NCBI GenBank assembly: GCA_014607495.2
Contig: CP053159.1
Coordinates: 3,665,501-3,729,500 of the forward strand
Reading direction: 5' to 3'
Source of the DNA: Carposina sasakii
Taxonomy: Eukaryota > Arthropoda > Insecta > Lepidoptera > Carposinidae
Length of the DNA: 64,000 nt
The notes under the pieces were generated by a model, which searched no databases, was not told the DNA's origin, and was given only the letters and a program-made list of their open reading frames with translations. The position numbers and the translations under genes are program-made. Of the stretch, positions 14,701 through 24,400 are shown one piece after another; position 1 is the stretch's first letter; each line of letters starts with the position of its first letter.

Positions 14701-17700
14701 GGTGTAGACTCACTATTAATCATCAACAAACTGTTTTGGCGCAAAAATGAGCTCGTCGAGTCCATTTAATTGCACCTGAGCACGCCGAAAATGTTACCAT
14801 AGCAATGTGTGTTAATGCTGTTGGTACAAATTCAAATTCAAAATCATTTATTCGACATGAAAGCATTAACACTTGTTTGTCGATTGTCTAATTATATGTT
14901 ACTTTCTATGTTCGCACCCCAAAAATGAAACCGCTACCAAACAAAAAAGGAGGTGAATTTAAACAACCCAAAAATAAATAAATCGCAAAGCTTTTGCTTT
15001 GGCAACGGTCACCACCCCAAGGTGCGATTTGTTACGGTCTGTCAGGCATAAGTTAGCGATTCGGGGCTTAATAGCCACCAACGTGGAGAATAAGAGTTAA
15101 GGTCGCCTAAAGACGAAATCCAGAAGAGCTGCTATACAGTTCTCCTTTATGGCAAAACCAACATTAGGTCTAACACACCGCATGATTCTACTATTACTGT
15201 TACACTATCTCAGTGAAGTGTCACTGCTTGGAAGAAGAAATAGCAAGAAAACTCCCAGCGACACAGTCAAAACTAAGTAACATATTAATAAAAGAATCTT
15301 ACATTGGATAAGATATCAGATAGTAACACTTAACTCATTTAGTGTGTATATTCAATTATCATAACATAATTAATATAAATTCATATAAATTACATACCCA
15401 CTTACACAAAGTAAGTACAGGTCCATGTCAAATTTAAACTGTACCTCTATCCCACCAATGATCATCTTAAAAGGCCAAAGACAAAAACCAGAATATAGTG
15501 ATAACTTACCAGCTGGATCTCTCGTAAAGATGGCTCCAAAAGGAAGTATGACCACGGAGTTATTTATAGAATTCATCAAGCATCTGGTAAAGTATAAAAC
15601 GCAGGGGAAAGTCTTGTTAATCTTTGATGGAGCGTCCTCGCACCTGGATTATACAATTGTTGAAGAAGCAGACAAGCATGATATTGTTCTTTATTGTTTG
15701 CCTAGTAACACAACCCATGAACTTCAACCCCTCAATAAATCCGTCAATAAGTCTTTTGAGCATCACTGGGATCAAGAAGCTATGACATATATGTATCAAA
15801 ATCCTGACAGACGCTTGACAAAATCGAACTTCAACAAAATATTCTCAAAAGCTTGGTCAAGGGCATTGACTCATGAAAATATAATAAATGGATTCAAAGC
15901 TACTGGATTATTTCCATTTGTACCAGCGATCTTGACCGAACATCCTCCTCCACAAACTTCAACTATTATTGAGGCAAACATAGAGTACCCTGAAGTAACA
16001 TCACGTACAGACACTGTTTCACCGTCAATACTTAACAACGAAGAATGTACTATTACTGACATTGTTACCCCAGAAAAGCAAATTGGTGTAAGGGCTTTAA
16101 CTGATATTGCTACATCAACCTTTCCTGTGAAAGTACCACAAAGCAAACATACAAATTGCAATGCTTCAACTCCATCGCCAAAACCATCAACATCTGGTAT
16201 TGTGACAAAACGTCCTCTTATTCTAAGTTCAGACTCAGAGACTGATATTGAGCCTGATGCTGTACAGAAGATGTTGAATAGAAATGATCACACGAGAATC
16301 AATATATATACCTCCGAAGAAGACTCAGACGGTGATACTCCGCTAGCCAGTCTTAAAACAAAGGAAACTAAATCCCCGTTTCAAGAACTTATGCCAACTC
16401 CAAACTATGCTGTAATCAAAGACAAACCAAGAAGAAAGGCTATCAATTATAGAGGTCAAAGGATTACTAGGGACCTTTTTAAGAAACGAGAAGAGCTAAA
16501 AGAAAATGAGATGATAAAGGTGAGAAAATCAAAAAAAGCCAATCAGAAAACTAAAGATCGTAAGAATAAGTCTGGCAAAGATAGCAATAAGGTATAAAAA
16601 TAATTGAATCTGAATGGTTCTGCCATGCTTGCAAAGAAGGACGTGTTTCGGACATGCGGAAATGTGTCCAATGTTTTAAATGGTACCACGAAGAGTGTGT
16701 CGGACTCACAACTGAAGATAAAGATATGTTTTATTGCTGTGATTGTGATTAAATAAAATGCTTAACTATATTTTACCGTCTCAGTATAAATAATTTGTTT
16801 GTTAATTGTTTTTATTTTTATTTTGCTTGCAGAAGATATTTTTTGTTTGTTTTGAGAGTCTATCTTTTGATTTTTAGAATATGATTGTGATATTAAAGAA
16901 CTGAGTTAGGTACCTTTAATAAACGTCTGATTTTAAGTCTTAAAAATTAATATAAAAGTAATTATATTGTTTTGTTTAATAAGAAAAGAACTGATTATTT
17001 AAGTTTTCAAAGTTACAGAACATGTTGTGATTGTACTAAGTACCTTAATTAAGACCACTAGTTCCTTGAAACTAAATTGTCTACGATTAATATTAAGAGG
17101 GCAATGAGGCCCACGTTTAATAAATGAAGGAAAATGATTAAATAACTAAAAAACAACAATTTACTTTTATTTTAACTTATTTCTAGGTAAATTTAGGGCG
17201 ATTTACTGTAAAAATAATGCAAATTTTTATATGGGCTTTTATATACTACCGTAGTATAATAAGGCCCCTGAGAAGGGTTTTTAAAAATTGTATTTTATTA
17301 TTAAAAAATATGCTTTTCTTAATCATTTTACACCATTTATTACAGCAATATGTACAAGCTATGTAAACAATTTGTTCTTGACATCCTATACGCATTATAC
17401 TCAGATTTAAAGCAATATTCTTTTAGGTGGGCCTTAATTGCCACCGGTACCTTATATAATTCTACACCTACGAGTATAACTAGAAGCCAAGAACGACCTT
17501 GCTAATAATTATAAGGTCTTGCATTTATACAAATATCCAATTTTTTACAGATATATTTTTATTAAATAAAATTATAGCTCTTAGAATCGAAAAATGTACG
17601 ACCATTTACGGCATAGCAAGTAAAATCATCACCTCAGTAGCTAAATAAGTACTAGGTATGTAGGTAATAAAAAGAGGTCTTACCTGAAAGTTGATAGTAG

Positions 17701-19990
17701 AAGTGACGATCCTCATGGACTCCGCATAGTTCCTGAGCACGGAGTCAGTGGACATGCAGCTCTGCCTCCACTCGTACAGCTGCTCGAGGCGGTTGATGCA
17801 GCGCTCGCAGATCTTCTTCGGAAGGAAGTCGTCTTTGGAGATCTGCTGGAAATACACGACTGGTTATCGAATTGTTATTAATAGTCAAGATTCCAGGCGC
17901 AAAAATTTAAATGGTCAAGCAAGCGGCTATAAGTGAAATCGTTTAGTGGTAAAATAAGTTGGTATTTGAGGTAAGCCAACCGGTAATTCTTATTCTACGC
18001 CGAATAATAAGAAACATATCAGAAATATAACCATTATGTGCCATATGCCACATACAACCTTTTACTTGACGTAAGGGGGTAGTAAGAGTATAACAACTGT
18101 CTACATTGCCTACCATTTTCATTTAAAAATACATAAGTCTTTTTACTATGTAAGAATGAGGAAGATAAATGTTTCTCAGAAAAACCCTCCCCATATACAT
18201 TTGCCAGTAATCCCTATGCTGACCTACATAATGCGTGGCTAGAGTCAACGCCCTCAGTAGGTGCGGTGCATTCTGGATTCTGTCTGCCGAGCGACTAGAC
18301 TGCACCTAAAGGTTCATGGCAACCTGGTATTTCAAGTACTTGCAGATTTATTGTAGATTAACAAAGTATTAGTGGTATCTTTGGAGTGAACTCGTAGATG
18401 AGTGGTTTTTTAAGGGTTGAGTGTGTTTGAAGTACTAATGATACGGGGGTATCTTCTATGGTTTTCGTACATCTTTGGAATATGATCTAATTCTGGGGAT
18501 CTATCCTACAGTAGTAGTACTCGTAGTACATGCAGCAATAGCCATTTTTATGCTTGACCAATTCGCTCCTTTTTACTCTAGCAGCAGTATTTCGATTGTT
18601 TTTTAAGGCGGCGGCTAAAAACCGCGTGGTCATATTATATTTGAGTGTTCATAAATATGTAAATAGATAATAATTTATGACACACAATTTATTCAACGAG
18701 ATACATTAAAAAGTCATTATTTCCGTACAATAAAAGCGCTGGCTTTTATTCTACTTTGTTTCTAATCTACACAAAATAGATAACTTTTACATGAGCGAGC
18801 AAATGCTTTAATATCTTCATGATGTTTTTGTCTAAAACTTGATTAAGATATATAGAGATAGAGACAGCGTTAACTTTATCCTTTAGTTAGGCTATCTGAC
18901 CATTAGAAAAAATGGACCCTAAGTCTAACCAACGATTTGGAAAACTGGATTTAGGAAAATAGATCTATACCAGGCTAAAGCTATTTTCTATGTAAACTCA
19001 TTAACTATCAAGAGTTGAATTTGTAAAGAAAAGTGATTGTATAAGTACGAGTATGGCTCGTATGCATGTCATAACATATTACCGACATATTTCTAATTAG
19101 GTATTTGGTTTGAATATTCTGATTCTATATCTATCGGTGTCCGTATCTTTTAATTTCCGCCTGTCGCATGTCAATATGTTATGTACTTGGAAACTCTTTG
19201 TCCTTCATTTTTGCTGTTTTTATCGAGAGCTTTCAGATTGCTCTACATAAATTAGGTATAGGTAAAAAGCCTTACTGCATATTAATTCATCATGTCGGAT
19301 GAAATTGTGACATCATTGCTCGTTAGCCTTAGTACACATTGTACCTATTACACGACAAGTGGTTTTCATTTTTTTGGTAAAATTAAATATGTGGAAAAAA
19401 ATTGGCTGGAAATTGAAAGTTAAATGGTATTCGGGTTCTGGGATACTGATATATGAAATTTAAAAAAAGTATTACTATCAACAAGTGTTAAAATCCAATT
19501 TTACACGCAGAAAGCCTTGAATATATTATAAAAGTAAGTATAACAACATGCAATAATAAGTATGTTATGTAGGAGTATGTTATCCGAGTCGTAGAGCCCC
19601 GTAGCGCGCAGGCGTCTACGTGCTACGGACTACGAGCGGCTACGCGGTCACTCAAGGCTTTTCACGCCGATCAAGGTAACTGAAACACTGGTTTATGGCT
19701 GCTCTCCGTACAGTATGATCTATATTTGTTATACCGCAGAATATGTATGAAATACTAGAGGGTGAGAAATGATGGAAAAGATCGTATAGACTTACCATAG
19801 TAGGCAGACAAGTTCTTAACTTGAACAAAATCTGCCTCTGCTCCGCCTCCTTATCAAAGATATGCAGCCGCGGGCCGGACTTGAGCGAGCACAGCCGACA
19901 GAGGTCGGTGAACGCGGTGAAATTCAGGTCCTCCGGCTCGGTCATAGCGAAGCACCTGATGAGGAGGTCAAGGAGGCAAGAGTTGTCCAT
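725..19990 (-). CDS. ZAD / polyglutamine / C2H2 zinc-finger protein (13 coding exons)
   Basis: Probable nuclear DNA-binding regulator. Thirteen exons join in consistent phase to 2022 nt, giving 673 aa. An N-terminal ZAD domain (insect zinc-finger-associated dimerisation domain) has its cysteine pairs at C31/C34 and C78/C81. A polyglutamine-rich stretch spans about residues 150-235. Two adjacent C2H2 fingers (C376/C379/H392/H396 and C404/C407/H420/H426) are joined by a TGEKP linker. Two isolated C2H2 fingers follow (C518/C521/H534/H538 and C627/C630/H643/H647). The start is the first ATG after an in-frame upstream TGA. Finger 2 has an unusual five-residue gap between its histidines. An unrelated gene is nested in the intron at 3357-5378, and a broken DNA transposon lies in the intron at 8928-17683. 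ZAD proteins usually bind DNA through their fingers and dimerise through ZAD; targets cannot be read here. I cannot name the orthologue. Confidence 0.88.
1300..1491 (-). CDS. Zinc-finger gene exon 12 (C2H2 finger 3)
   Basis: Residues 493-556. An Ala/Thr stretch, one finger (C518, C521, H534, H538), then a Gln-rich helix. The acceptor is CCTTTAG and the donor GTTTGTACC, phase 0. Confidence 0.85.
2443..2588 (-). CDS. Zinc-finger gene exon 11 (Ala/Gln/His linker)
   Basis: Residues 444-492. Acidic and basic residues, then short Ala and Gln/His runs. The acceptor is AATTCCAG and the donor GTAAATACC. An earlier GTACC could serve as an alternative donor but would change the phase. Confidence 0.75.
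2655..2749 (+). repeat. SINE-like family S1, 3' fragment
   Basis: Diverged 3' end of the most common short repeat here: a GGAGGCCTATGT core, then CAGCAGTAGAC and a GGCTGATG tail. Other copies lie at 10825, 22256, 44476, 49885, 56930, 60520 and 63675. Confidence 0.6.
2971..3108 (-). CDS. Zinc-finger gene exon 10 (C2H2 finger 2)
   Basis: Residues 398-444. Starts with EKPY, completing the inter-finger linker, then a finger whose histidines are five residues apart. The acceptor is CTATACAG and the donor GTAAGTTT. Confidence 0.88.
3273..3356 (-). CDS. Zinc-finger gene exon 9 (C2H2 finger 1)
   Basis: Residues 370-398. One full finger (C-x2-C-x12-H-x3-H), ending in the first part of the TGEKP linker. 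The acceptor is ATTTTCAG and the donor GTATGTC. Confidence 0.88.
4522..4535 (+). CDS. Nested gene exon 1 (coding part)
   Basis: Encodes MAFG and two bases of the next codon before GTAAGT. The ATG is preceded by CAA, a favourable insect start context. Confidence 0.6.
4522..5178 (+). CDS. Nested gene: unrecognised 94-aa single-pass membrane protein
   Basis: Two coding exons (4522-4535 and 4908-5178) join across a phase-2 intron with donor TT|GTAAGT and acceptor TTTTCCAG, giving 94 codons plus TAA. Residues about 4-22 form one hydrophobic segment near the N-terminus that could be a signal anchor or uncleaved signal. The remaining roughly 70 residues are polar and basic at the end, with three possible N-glycosylation sites (NFS, NVS, NVT). 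A polyadenylation signal follows at 5199-5204. The gene lies inside an intron of the minus-strand zinc-finger gene. I recognise no domain and assign no function. The main doubt is whether the 14-nt first coding exon is correct. Confidence 0.65.
4908..5178 (+). CDS. Nested gene exon 2
   Basis: Starts after TTTTTTCCAG and encodes most of the membrane segment and the whole soluble part, ending at TAA 5176-5178. Confidence 0.68.
5199..5204 (+). promoter_or_regulatory. Polyadenylation signal of the nested gene
   Basis: AATAAA 21 bases past the stop codon, followed by a T-rich stretch. Confidence 0.6.
5379..5545 (-). CDS. Zinc-finger gene exon 8 (linker)
   Basis: Residues 314-370, rich in Pro and Thr, no named domain. 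Flanked by CCCAAAG and GTAATTTT. It lies just downstream, on the plus strand, of the nested membrane-protein gene. Confidence 0.78.
5660..6201. mobile_element. Non-autonomous element with imperfect inverted ends and internal duplication
   Basis: Begins GTGGCGTAGC and ends GTAGCTACG, followed inwards at both ends by GGGCCC/GGGGC motifs that match imperfectly in inverted orientation. Inside, a block of about 150 bp with a GCGCGAGCG core and GAAAATTCAAGCTCTACC occurs twice (about 5770-5930 and 5975-6120). No coding capacity. It sits in a zinc-finger gene intron. Confidence 0.55.
6430..6490 (-). repeat. RTE-LINE 3' tail fragment
   Basis: Contains GGGTGAAGAATTTTTTCC and the following T/A-rich run, which is repeated at 48793-48840, where it is joined to RTE reverse-transcriptase coding sequence. 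Confidence 0.5.
6586..6698 (-). CDS. Zinc-finger gene exon 7 (linker)
   Basis: Residues 277-314, a low-complexity to acidic linker. The acceptor is CCCAAAG and the donor GTGATTAT. It ends after two bases of a tryptophan codon that exon 8 completes. Confidence 0.75.
7028..7120 (-). CDS. Zinc-finger gene exon 6 (linker)
   Basis: Residues 246-276, rich in Pro, Ser and His and without a recognisable domain. Flanked by TTCTTACAG and GTAAACG, phase 0 at both ends. Confidence 0.75.
7529..7660 (-). CDS. Zinc-finger gene exon 5 (polyQ, then NNTNSSS linker)
   Basis: Residues about 202-245: glutamines broken by one valine and one histidine, then Asn/Ser-rich residues and QELQ at the donor GTAAGTTA. 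The acceptor lies inside CAG repeats, so the upstream edge may be off by a few codons; an in-frame TGA upstream rules out a much longer exon. Confidence 0.7.
8029..8109 (-). CDS. Zinc-finger gene exon 4 (almost pure polyQ)
   Basis: Residues 175-201: 27 codons, all CAA or CAG except one valine. Flanked by TTTTATAG and GTGACAAG, phase 0 at both ends, so skipping it would shorten the tract without a frameshift. Confidence 0.7.
8220..8640 (+). repeat. Interspersed repeat family S3
   Basis: About 420 bp shared with 30398-30838 and, inverted, 45025-45560, plus a partial copy at 31400-31625. Shared blocks include GTGGGCAAGTCC and TTTCTTTCGCAAATGTTTC. No coding capacity seen. Confidence 0.65.
8763..8927 (-). 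CDS. Zinc-finger gene exon 3 (Ala-rich helix and first polyQ)
   Basis: Residues 120-174. A helical, alanine-rich segment is followed by about 18 glutamines that run to the donor GTATGTTA. The acceptor is ATTCCAG. Confidence 0.8.
9738..10411. mobile_element. Possible MITE with ~33-bp terminal inverted repeats
   Basis: The sequence at 9738-9770 is repeated in inverted orientation at 10376-10411; the shared core TTAGATGAAAACAAAATAG is exact. The 600 bp between has no open frame of note. Length and ends suit a non-autonomous DNA transposon, but I do not see a clear target duplication. Confidence 0.5.
10825..11047 (+). repeat. SINE-like family S1 copy
   Basis: Near full length: GTGGTGTCGGCAGAG, GGCGATCAAGGGTTTCCGAG, GGTGACTATAGG and CAGCAGTGGACTG in family order. 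Confidence 0.65.
11172..11265. repeat. 15-bp perfect inverted repeat, 64-bp spacer
   Basis: GGGTCAATTTGTATG at 11172-11186 is matched in inverted orientation at 11251-11265. Could be a small MITE or a hairpin; nothing ties it to regulation. Confidence 0.45.
12940..13160. other. GC-rich intronic insert, unidentified
   Basis: Markedly GC-richer than its flanks, with a GCCCCCTGCGGGGGGC palindromic core. It looks like part of a retroposed or repeat sequence. No long open frame on either strand and no second copy in the window. Confidence 0.25.
13948..14115 (+). repeat. pogo-like element segment A, copy 1
   Basis: Ends with the hairpin-forming CACCACCCCAAGGTGGTG region; matches 14857-15024 base for base as far as I compared. 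Confidence 0.8.
14151..14589 (+). repeat. pogo-like element segment B, copy 1
   Basis: Matches 16984-17422. Holds a near-perfect palindrome at 14400-14434 built on TACTACCGTAGTA. Confidence 0.8.
14601..14833 (+). pseudogene. Transposase fragment (first catalytic Asp region)
   Basis: Encodes about 77 residues of a DDE_1 (pogo/Tigger) transposase, including YNMDEKG, where the D is the first catalytic aspartate of the family, and CVNAVGT. An in-frame TGA at 14748-14750 breaks it, and it stops at the edge of segment A2. Confidence 0.75.
14857..15024 (+). repeat. pogo-like element segment A, copy 2
   Basis: Second copy of segment A; it separates the two parts of the transposase coding sequence. 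Confidence 0.8.
15425..16752 (+). pseudogene. Transposase 3' part (DDE_1 core, C-terminal PHD-like finger)
   Basis: An open frame of 390 codons runs to TAA 16595-16597. From PPMIILKG onward it matches the pogo/Tigger/Jerky transposase core, with LIFDGASSH (second catalytic Asp) and LPSNTTHELQPLN. The C-terminal half is Ser/Thr- and Lys-rich. After a frameshift near 16588-16597, a second frame (16600-16752) encodes a compact cysteine-rich module (C-x2-C, C-x2-C, H-x4-C, C-x2-C order) like a PHD zinc finger and then a stop. The N-terminal DNA-binding domain is missing. AATAAA follows at 16752-16757. The first residues before PPMI are not transposase. Confidence 0.75.
16984..17422 (+). repeat. 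pogo-like element segment B, copy 2
   Basis: Matches 14151-14589; its palindrome is at 17233-17267. Confidence 0.8.
17684..17845 (-). CDS. Zinc-finger gene exon 2 (ZAD, second half)
   Basis: Residues 66-119. Carries CERC, the second zinc-binding pair, followed by a helical stretch typical of ZAD ends. It is flanked by TTTCCAG and GTAAGACC and is phase 0 at both ends. Confidence 0.88.
17846..19795. other. Zinc-finger gene intron 1
   Basis: Only AT-rich intronic sequence is seen, without a recognised repeat or open frame of note. A small GC-richer patch lies around 19590-19650. Confidence 0.5.
19796..19990 (-). CDS. Zinc-finger gene exon 1 (ZAD, first half)
   Basis: Residues 1-65. Carries CRLC, the first zinc-binding pair of the ZAD. 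The donor is ATG|GTAAGTC on the minus strand and the exon ends in phase 0. Confidence 0.88.
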
Positions 19991-20200
19991 TGATGGCGGT
20001 TTCTGTCCGTGGGTGTAAGGTCAACGCATGTCGCGCGGGTGCAGTAGGGAGCGAGGCGTCTCGCCGCCGCTGCGTCCGGGGGGCACTGGCGGGCCGACCC
20101 CCTGCCCCCCGCGGCGGGCCCCCGCCCCCCCGGCCCTAGCGCACGCAGCCCCCCAGTCCACTGCCGTTAGGGGGAAGGGGGAAACAAGAGTTTTCCGCGT
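19991..20200 (-). promoter_or_regulatory. GC-rich 5' UTR / promoter of the zinc-finger gene
   Basis: Very GC- and CpG-rich sequence (20030-20165) directly upstream of the start codon, unlike the AT-rich surroundings. Likely the 5' UTR and core promoter. No TATA box placed. Confidence 0.45.
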
Positions 20201-20374
20201 TGAAATGGGTTTGGATAGAGTAGGGTTGAAAGCTACAGAGCTTTATCCCATGCTTTGCTGTTGTACTAAAGGTACTTTCTCATACTATTATTTATTATTA
20301 TTTTTGAAAATAGAAAATTACTTTATGGGTTTACATCTCCATTTCTGAGAATAACTTTTTTTTTATAGCCTGTA

Positions 20375-20449
20375 GGTGAAAAAATGAGGGCGCTAAAAAT
20401 AATTTATTCTCAAAGTGGGCAGTAGACTAAATAAGTTTGGGAACTCCTG
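20375..20449. mobile_element. hAT-type MITE fragment
   Basis: Contains CGCTAAAAATAA, CAAAGTGGGCAGTAGAC and AATAAGTTTGGGAACTCCTG, which resemble the 3' half of the MITE at 48116-48301. The left end is not clear. Confidence 0.4.
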
Positions 20450-20844
20450 ACCTAACTACTAATCACAATTAATTTTAATCTTAGTTATTCACAATTTAGA
20501 AGGTTCTTAGGCATATTTCAATTAAAATACCCATCCAGCCCCATCTGGTTACGGCTTCACCTGTCCGATCGCTACTCTACCGCACTCCACATCTATGGCA
20601 AGCACAGTTTTCCCCACTTAGCGCGGATCGCGGCTATCGTCCCGTCAATATGCAATTTCTTTGTCCCCATTGATTTACTTACCACTCGAGTTGGCTTCGC
20701 TATTTTTGTACATTAGAAAGAAATAAACATTATTGTAATAATATGATGTGGTATGTAAATTTCGGTATAAGTATACAGTACGACAATTGGGTCCATTATG
20801 GCACCAAGTGCCTAAAATATAAGCATTTATAGTAAATACTTGTA

Positions 20845-20950
20845 CATCTCAACTATACCCTCAAAATTGGTCAGAAGTGGCACCATGTGGTTCTATCGGC
20901 CCTTGGTGCTCTGCCTACCCCGTAAGGGATAAAGGCGTGATTATATGTAT
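20845..20950 (-). repeat. SINE family S4 copy
   Basis: Inverted relative to the copies at 45247-45349 and 53687-53920. Shared core: CTTGGTGCTCTGCCTACCCC on the plus strand. It lies in the head-to-head spacer between two genes. Confidence 0.65.
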
Positions 20951-21297
20951 GTATCTATAGTAAATACAGGTACCTATTGGATTTTGTTCGCCGTTTAGCA
21001 CACCTACATGCTATTTCGTTTTGTAAAAGCTCGGAGGAAAAAAATGTAATTAAGTTCATATTCATTGTTTCAATAATAAAGATTTTGTATGAATTTTTCC
21101 CAGATTTTGTCAAAAAATAATTTAAAAAATCCCAATGCCAATGACAAAGTATTGTCATATTGTCATTGCTAAGTTATACTCGTATCATGTCAAATTATAT
21201 TTATATTCTTTGATATTTATCTATCAGAAAAATCGGAAAAACTTTCATATATACTTACTTGGGCCTAAATAACAGTTTAAATAAATTCCATCAGAAA

Positions 21298-21438
21298 ATG
21301 CTGAGCCCTTCAACCGATTCAGATGTCGAAACATACTCCTACTCCGAGAGGACCCTGGCCATCATCAAGCCGGAAGCTTACGAGGATGCTGCAGACATAC
21401 AGAACCATATCAGGGATAATGGGTTTCAAATACTTGCC
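21298..21438 (+). CDS. NME5 exon 1
   Basis: Residues 1-47, with the NDPK beta-1 strand and K24. The donor is GCC|GTTAGTG, phase 0. The frame stays open for 51 more bases into the intron, but those codons do not fit the NDPK family. Confidence 0.85.
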
Positions 21439-24400
21439 GTTAGTGAAAAATTCGTTCATGTATCTGCGGACGCTCGCGACTTCGTATGATCTTTATTATA
21501 CAGGATGTTTTTTCATTGCCACCGGGAACGTTGACGACAAAAAAACTTCCTGTATATATTGCCTGGCTCACAGACTGACAGCCAGGCAAATACTGAACAA
21601 GTACCTTTGTTTTGAGTTATACGACAGTATTATTACTCGCAGGAAATGCATTTTTAATATGATTATTCGCAATGTTTGCTTTCCGCACCTATTGTATTGG
21701 GTGATCCTGTGACTAGTTAAATTGGCTTATTGTGTGATACATTGCTGTTTTTTAGATCACTTGTGACTCCATTGGGGTAGATTAATATTTAGAACTTTTT
21801 GGGACCTACTTTTTTTAAAAAACCTAAATAGGTTAAAATTTTGTTTTTTAATTCATTATCTGAAGCCTACTTAAACAAACTGCACAATTTTTTTCATGGA
21901 AAAATGAAAAAAAAAAGGTTGAAAATTTTGAAAGCTTACCATTGTACATGCATATCTTCTTTTATATTGTTTGGCATATTTCTTTTTGTGTATGTGCAGA
22001 ATAAGAATAAGAATTTTCCTGCGAATATTTTCAGTGGTATATATTTTCAATATTTGCCTGGCTGTCTAAACAGCCTTTATACCAACCAAGTTATATTAAC
22101 ATCCGTACGATGATTTTTGCGAGTAAGAATAACAAACTTCCATGAGCTTGCAACTATTTGCCGAAATACTCTTTGTCGATAGAACGGTTCGCCGAAGGCA
22201 CTTTTTATCGACTGTTGGTTTGCCGAATATAAGTAGGTACCTTTGTACGAGTATTATGTTCGCCGCGTGGTGCCGAAGAGTAGAGTTCGTACCACCCCAT
22301 GCCTGCCCGTGGGTATCGTACGAGGCGATTAAGGGTTTCCGGGTGGTGGGCAGCAGCGCCTCCCGTGCTGACAACATAGTCCGAAAATTACACTGCGGTA
22401 ACCAACCCGCCTGCCCAGCGTGGTGACTATGGCCAAATCTCCCTGTGGCAGTAGCCTTGTGCCCTGGGGAGGCTTACGTACAGCAGTGGATTGCAATAGG
22501 CTGAAGACGAATTTTTAAATATCTCAGGAATTTTCATACAATCTTGAAAAATAAAAATGTGATTTCGAGTCTCAAATTTTGGAAATAGGTTCTCTATAGT
22601 GGGCTATTTACATAGCTTTTCGCTTAACATACCCTTTCTGTTACACCCTGTATATTATTCGCCGATGGAGCGTTTCGCCGACACACATCCACTAACTTAC
22701 TTAGTAGTAGGTTCATTATTATAACAGCCATTTAATCAAACTACCACATTAATGTATCAATAGAAATGTTGCGTTGGTAGTTACCTGTTGTGCTTGTCAA
22801 TAAAAATTTAAAAAAATAAAAAAAACGGCGGGCTTAGTTAGTGTAAGGATCAGTAGGATAGGATAGTGACACTGATTGTATATAAATGTTCACTAGGAGG
22901 AAGGCATTTAAACTATAAAGATAAATTAGATATTTAGCAACAGTAAGTATGTGGTTCGTTTTAAATAGGTGCCTACTTTAATACCATGACTGTGGGAAAA
23001 CCTGCTTTCTTAGGTTACTGTAGTATGTAGGTACCTACAGTATTAGGGTAGGTTGAGTTTGTGTAGCTCTATGATTTTTATCGTATTAAAAATATTTATT
23101 AGCTTTATAATATTAGTGCCTACTGAACCTTACTCTAATAATGTTATCTAGTTATGTTTGATAAGATAACTGAGCAATAACTTTTGCCCCGAGGTAAGAT
23201 ATCTTATCTGGACGATAGTATGATTCAATGACATTAAAAATTTGTCCGAATATATAGGGTATATACTAGATCCCTTCTTATATAGCATGCCGATGCCTAT
23301 ATCTAAAAACGATTTGCCATTCTTTTGTCACAAGAAGTTATGTGCCTATTTAGTAAGTAAGTACTTAGGAAAGGGTTTATGCCATTTAGCAACAAAAGCC
23401 TTCAGACATTCCATCTGACCATCGAAAAAATCTACCCTAAAGCATAAAAGAAAATCAATAATATATTTTCACATGGTAATATCGTCCAGTTTCTCTCATT
23501 ACGCCGGATAGAGTACCAATCAATGAGGGGCGGAAAACATGAAGGGAAAACGTAGAAGAGGTGACAAAGCTATGTTTGTGGATAGAAAAAACTGTCATGA
23601 TTCTGTAAGGGAAGATCGCAAGACCAGTGATTAGTTTTGTCTGTTTTGTCACAGAGAGAACAATACTATGTGTATAAATACTAGAAGGTATACCTCATTT
23701 GATACAGTTAGGGGAAATACATACATAGTCCAAATGCGATTTTCATATTTAAAGTAAAATAAAAACAAATTAGTGCAGATTGGTGAGGTTGGTCAGAATG
23801 ATGTGGAATGGTAAGTAATAAAAAACATAGGATCTGTTTATTTTTAATCGTCAATCGAATAACTCTTGATAAGCTGATTACGCTGATTGCGATTGGTTTT
23901 ACGTAATACGAATTTTATAAGCGATCAACGGATGTTATCATTGCTTTAATTTACTAGATACGTATTACGGCGGCCGAATGAATTTTCGTTCTTGAAGACC
24001 GTGGTTCTGTGTATAATGTATATACAGGGTGTGAGTGACAGCCAGGCAAAGACTGAAATGCTGAACAAGTACCATTCTGTTGAGTTATGCGACAGTGTTA
24101 TTACTCGCAGGAAATGTATTTTTTATCTGATTATCAGTAATCTTTGCTCTCTTTGGTTATTGTGTGACACATTGCTGTTTTTTGAATCATTTGTGACTCT
24201 CCATTAGGGTTGATCAGTTATTTGAACTTATTATGAAAAGCATCTTTTGTTTAAAATTTTATTCTCAAGTAATTATCTATATTAAACGTAGATACTAATT
24301 TAAGAATTAGTAAAAATTTTAGAATTTTCTTGCGAAAATTTTCTGTGTTTTCCGCCACAGAATTATGTCTGAACTGAAGTCATGGTATCAATATTTGTAT

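Larger units (their letters stand above)
13948..17422 (+). mobile_element. Rearranged pogo/Tigger-like DNA transposon
   Basis: Composite block in intron 2 of the zinc-finger gene. A 167-bp segment A occurs at 13948-14115 and 14857-15024; a 439-bp segment B occurs at 14151-14589 and 16984-17422. Read in order it is A1, B1, transposase 5' fragment, A2, transposase 3' part, B2. The repeats look identical by eye. The coding sequence is interrupted by A2, a stop codon and a frameshift, so it is non-functional. It may be a tandem of a deleted and a longer copy, or one copy invaded by its own ends. Confidence 0.75.

Noticed and set aside
20028..20348. 106-codon frame rich in Pro and Ala
   Set aside because: It comes from the GC-rich 5' UTR and has no recognisable content.
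21259..21297. Extended NME5 start upstream of 21298
   Set aside because: It would need a TTG start; the first ATG in frame is at 21298.
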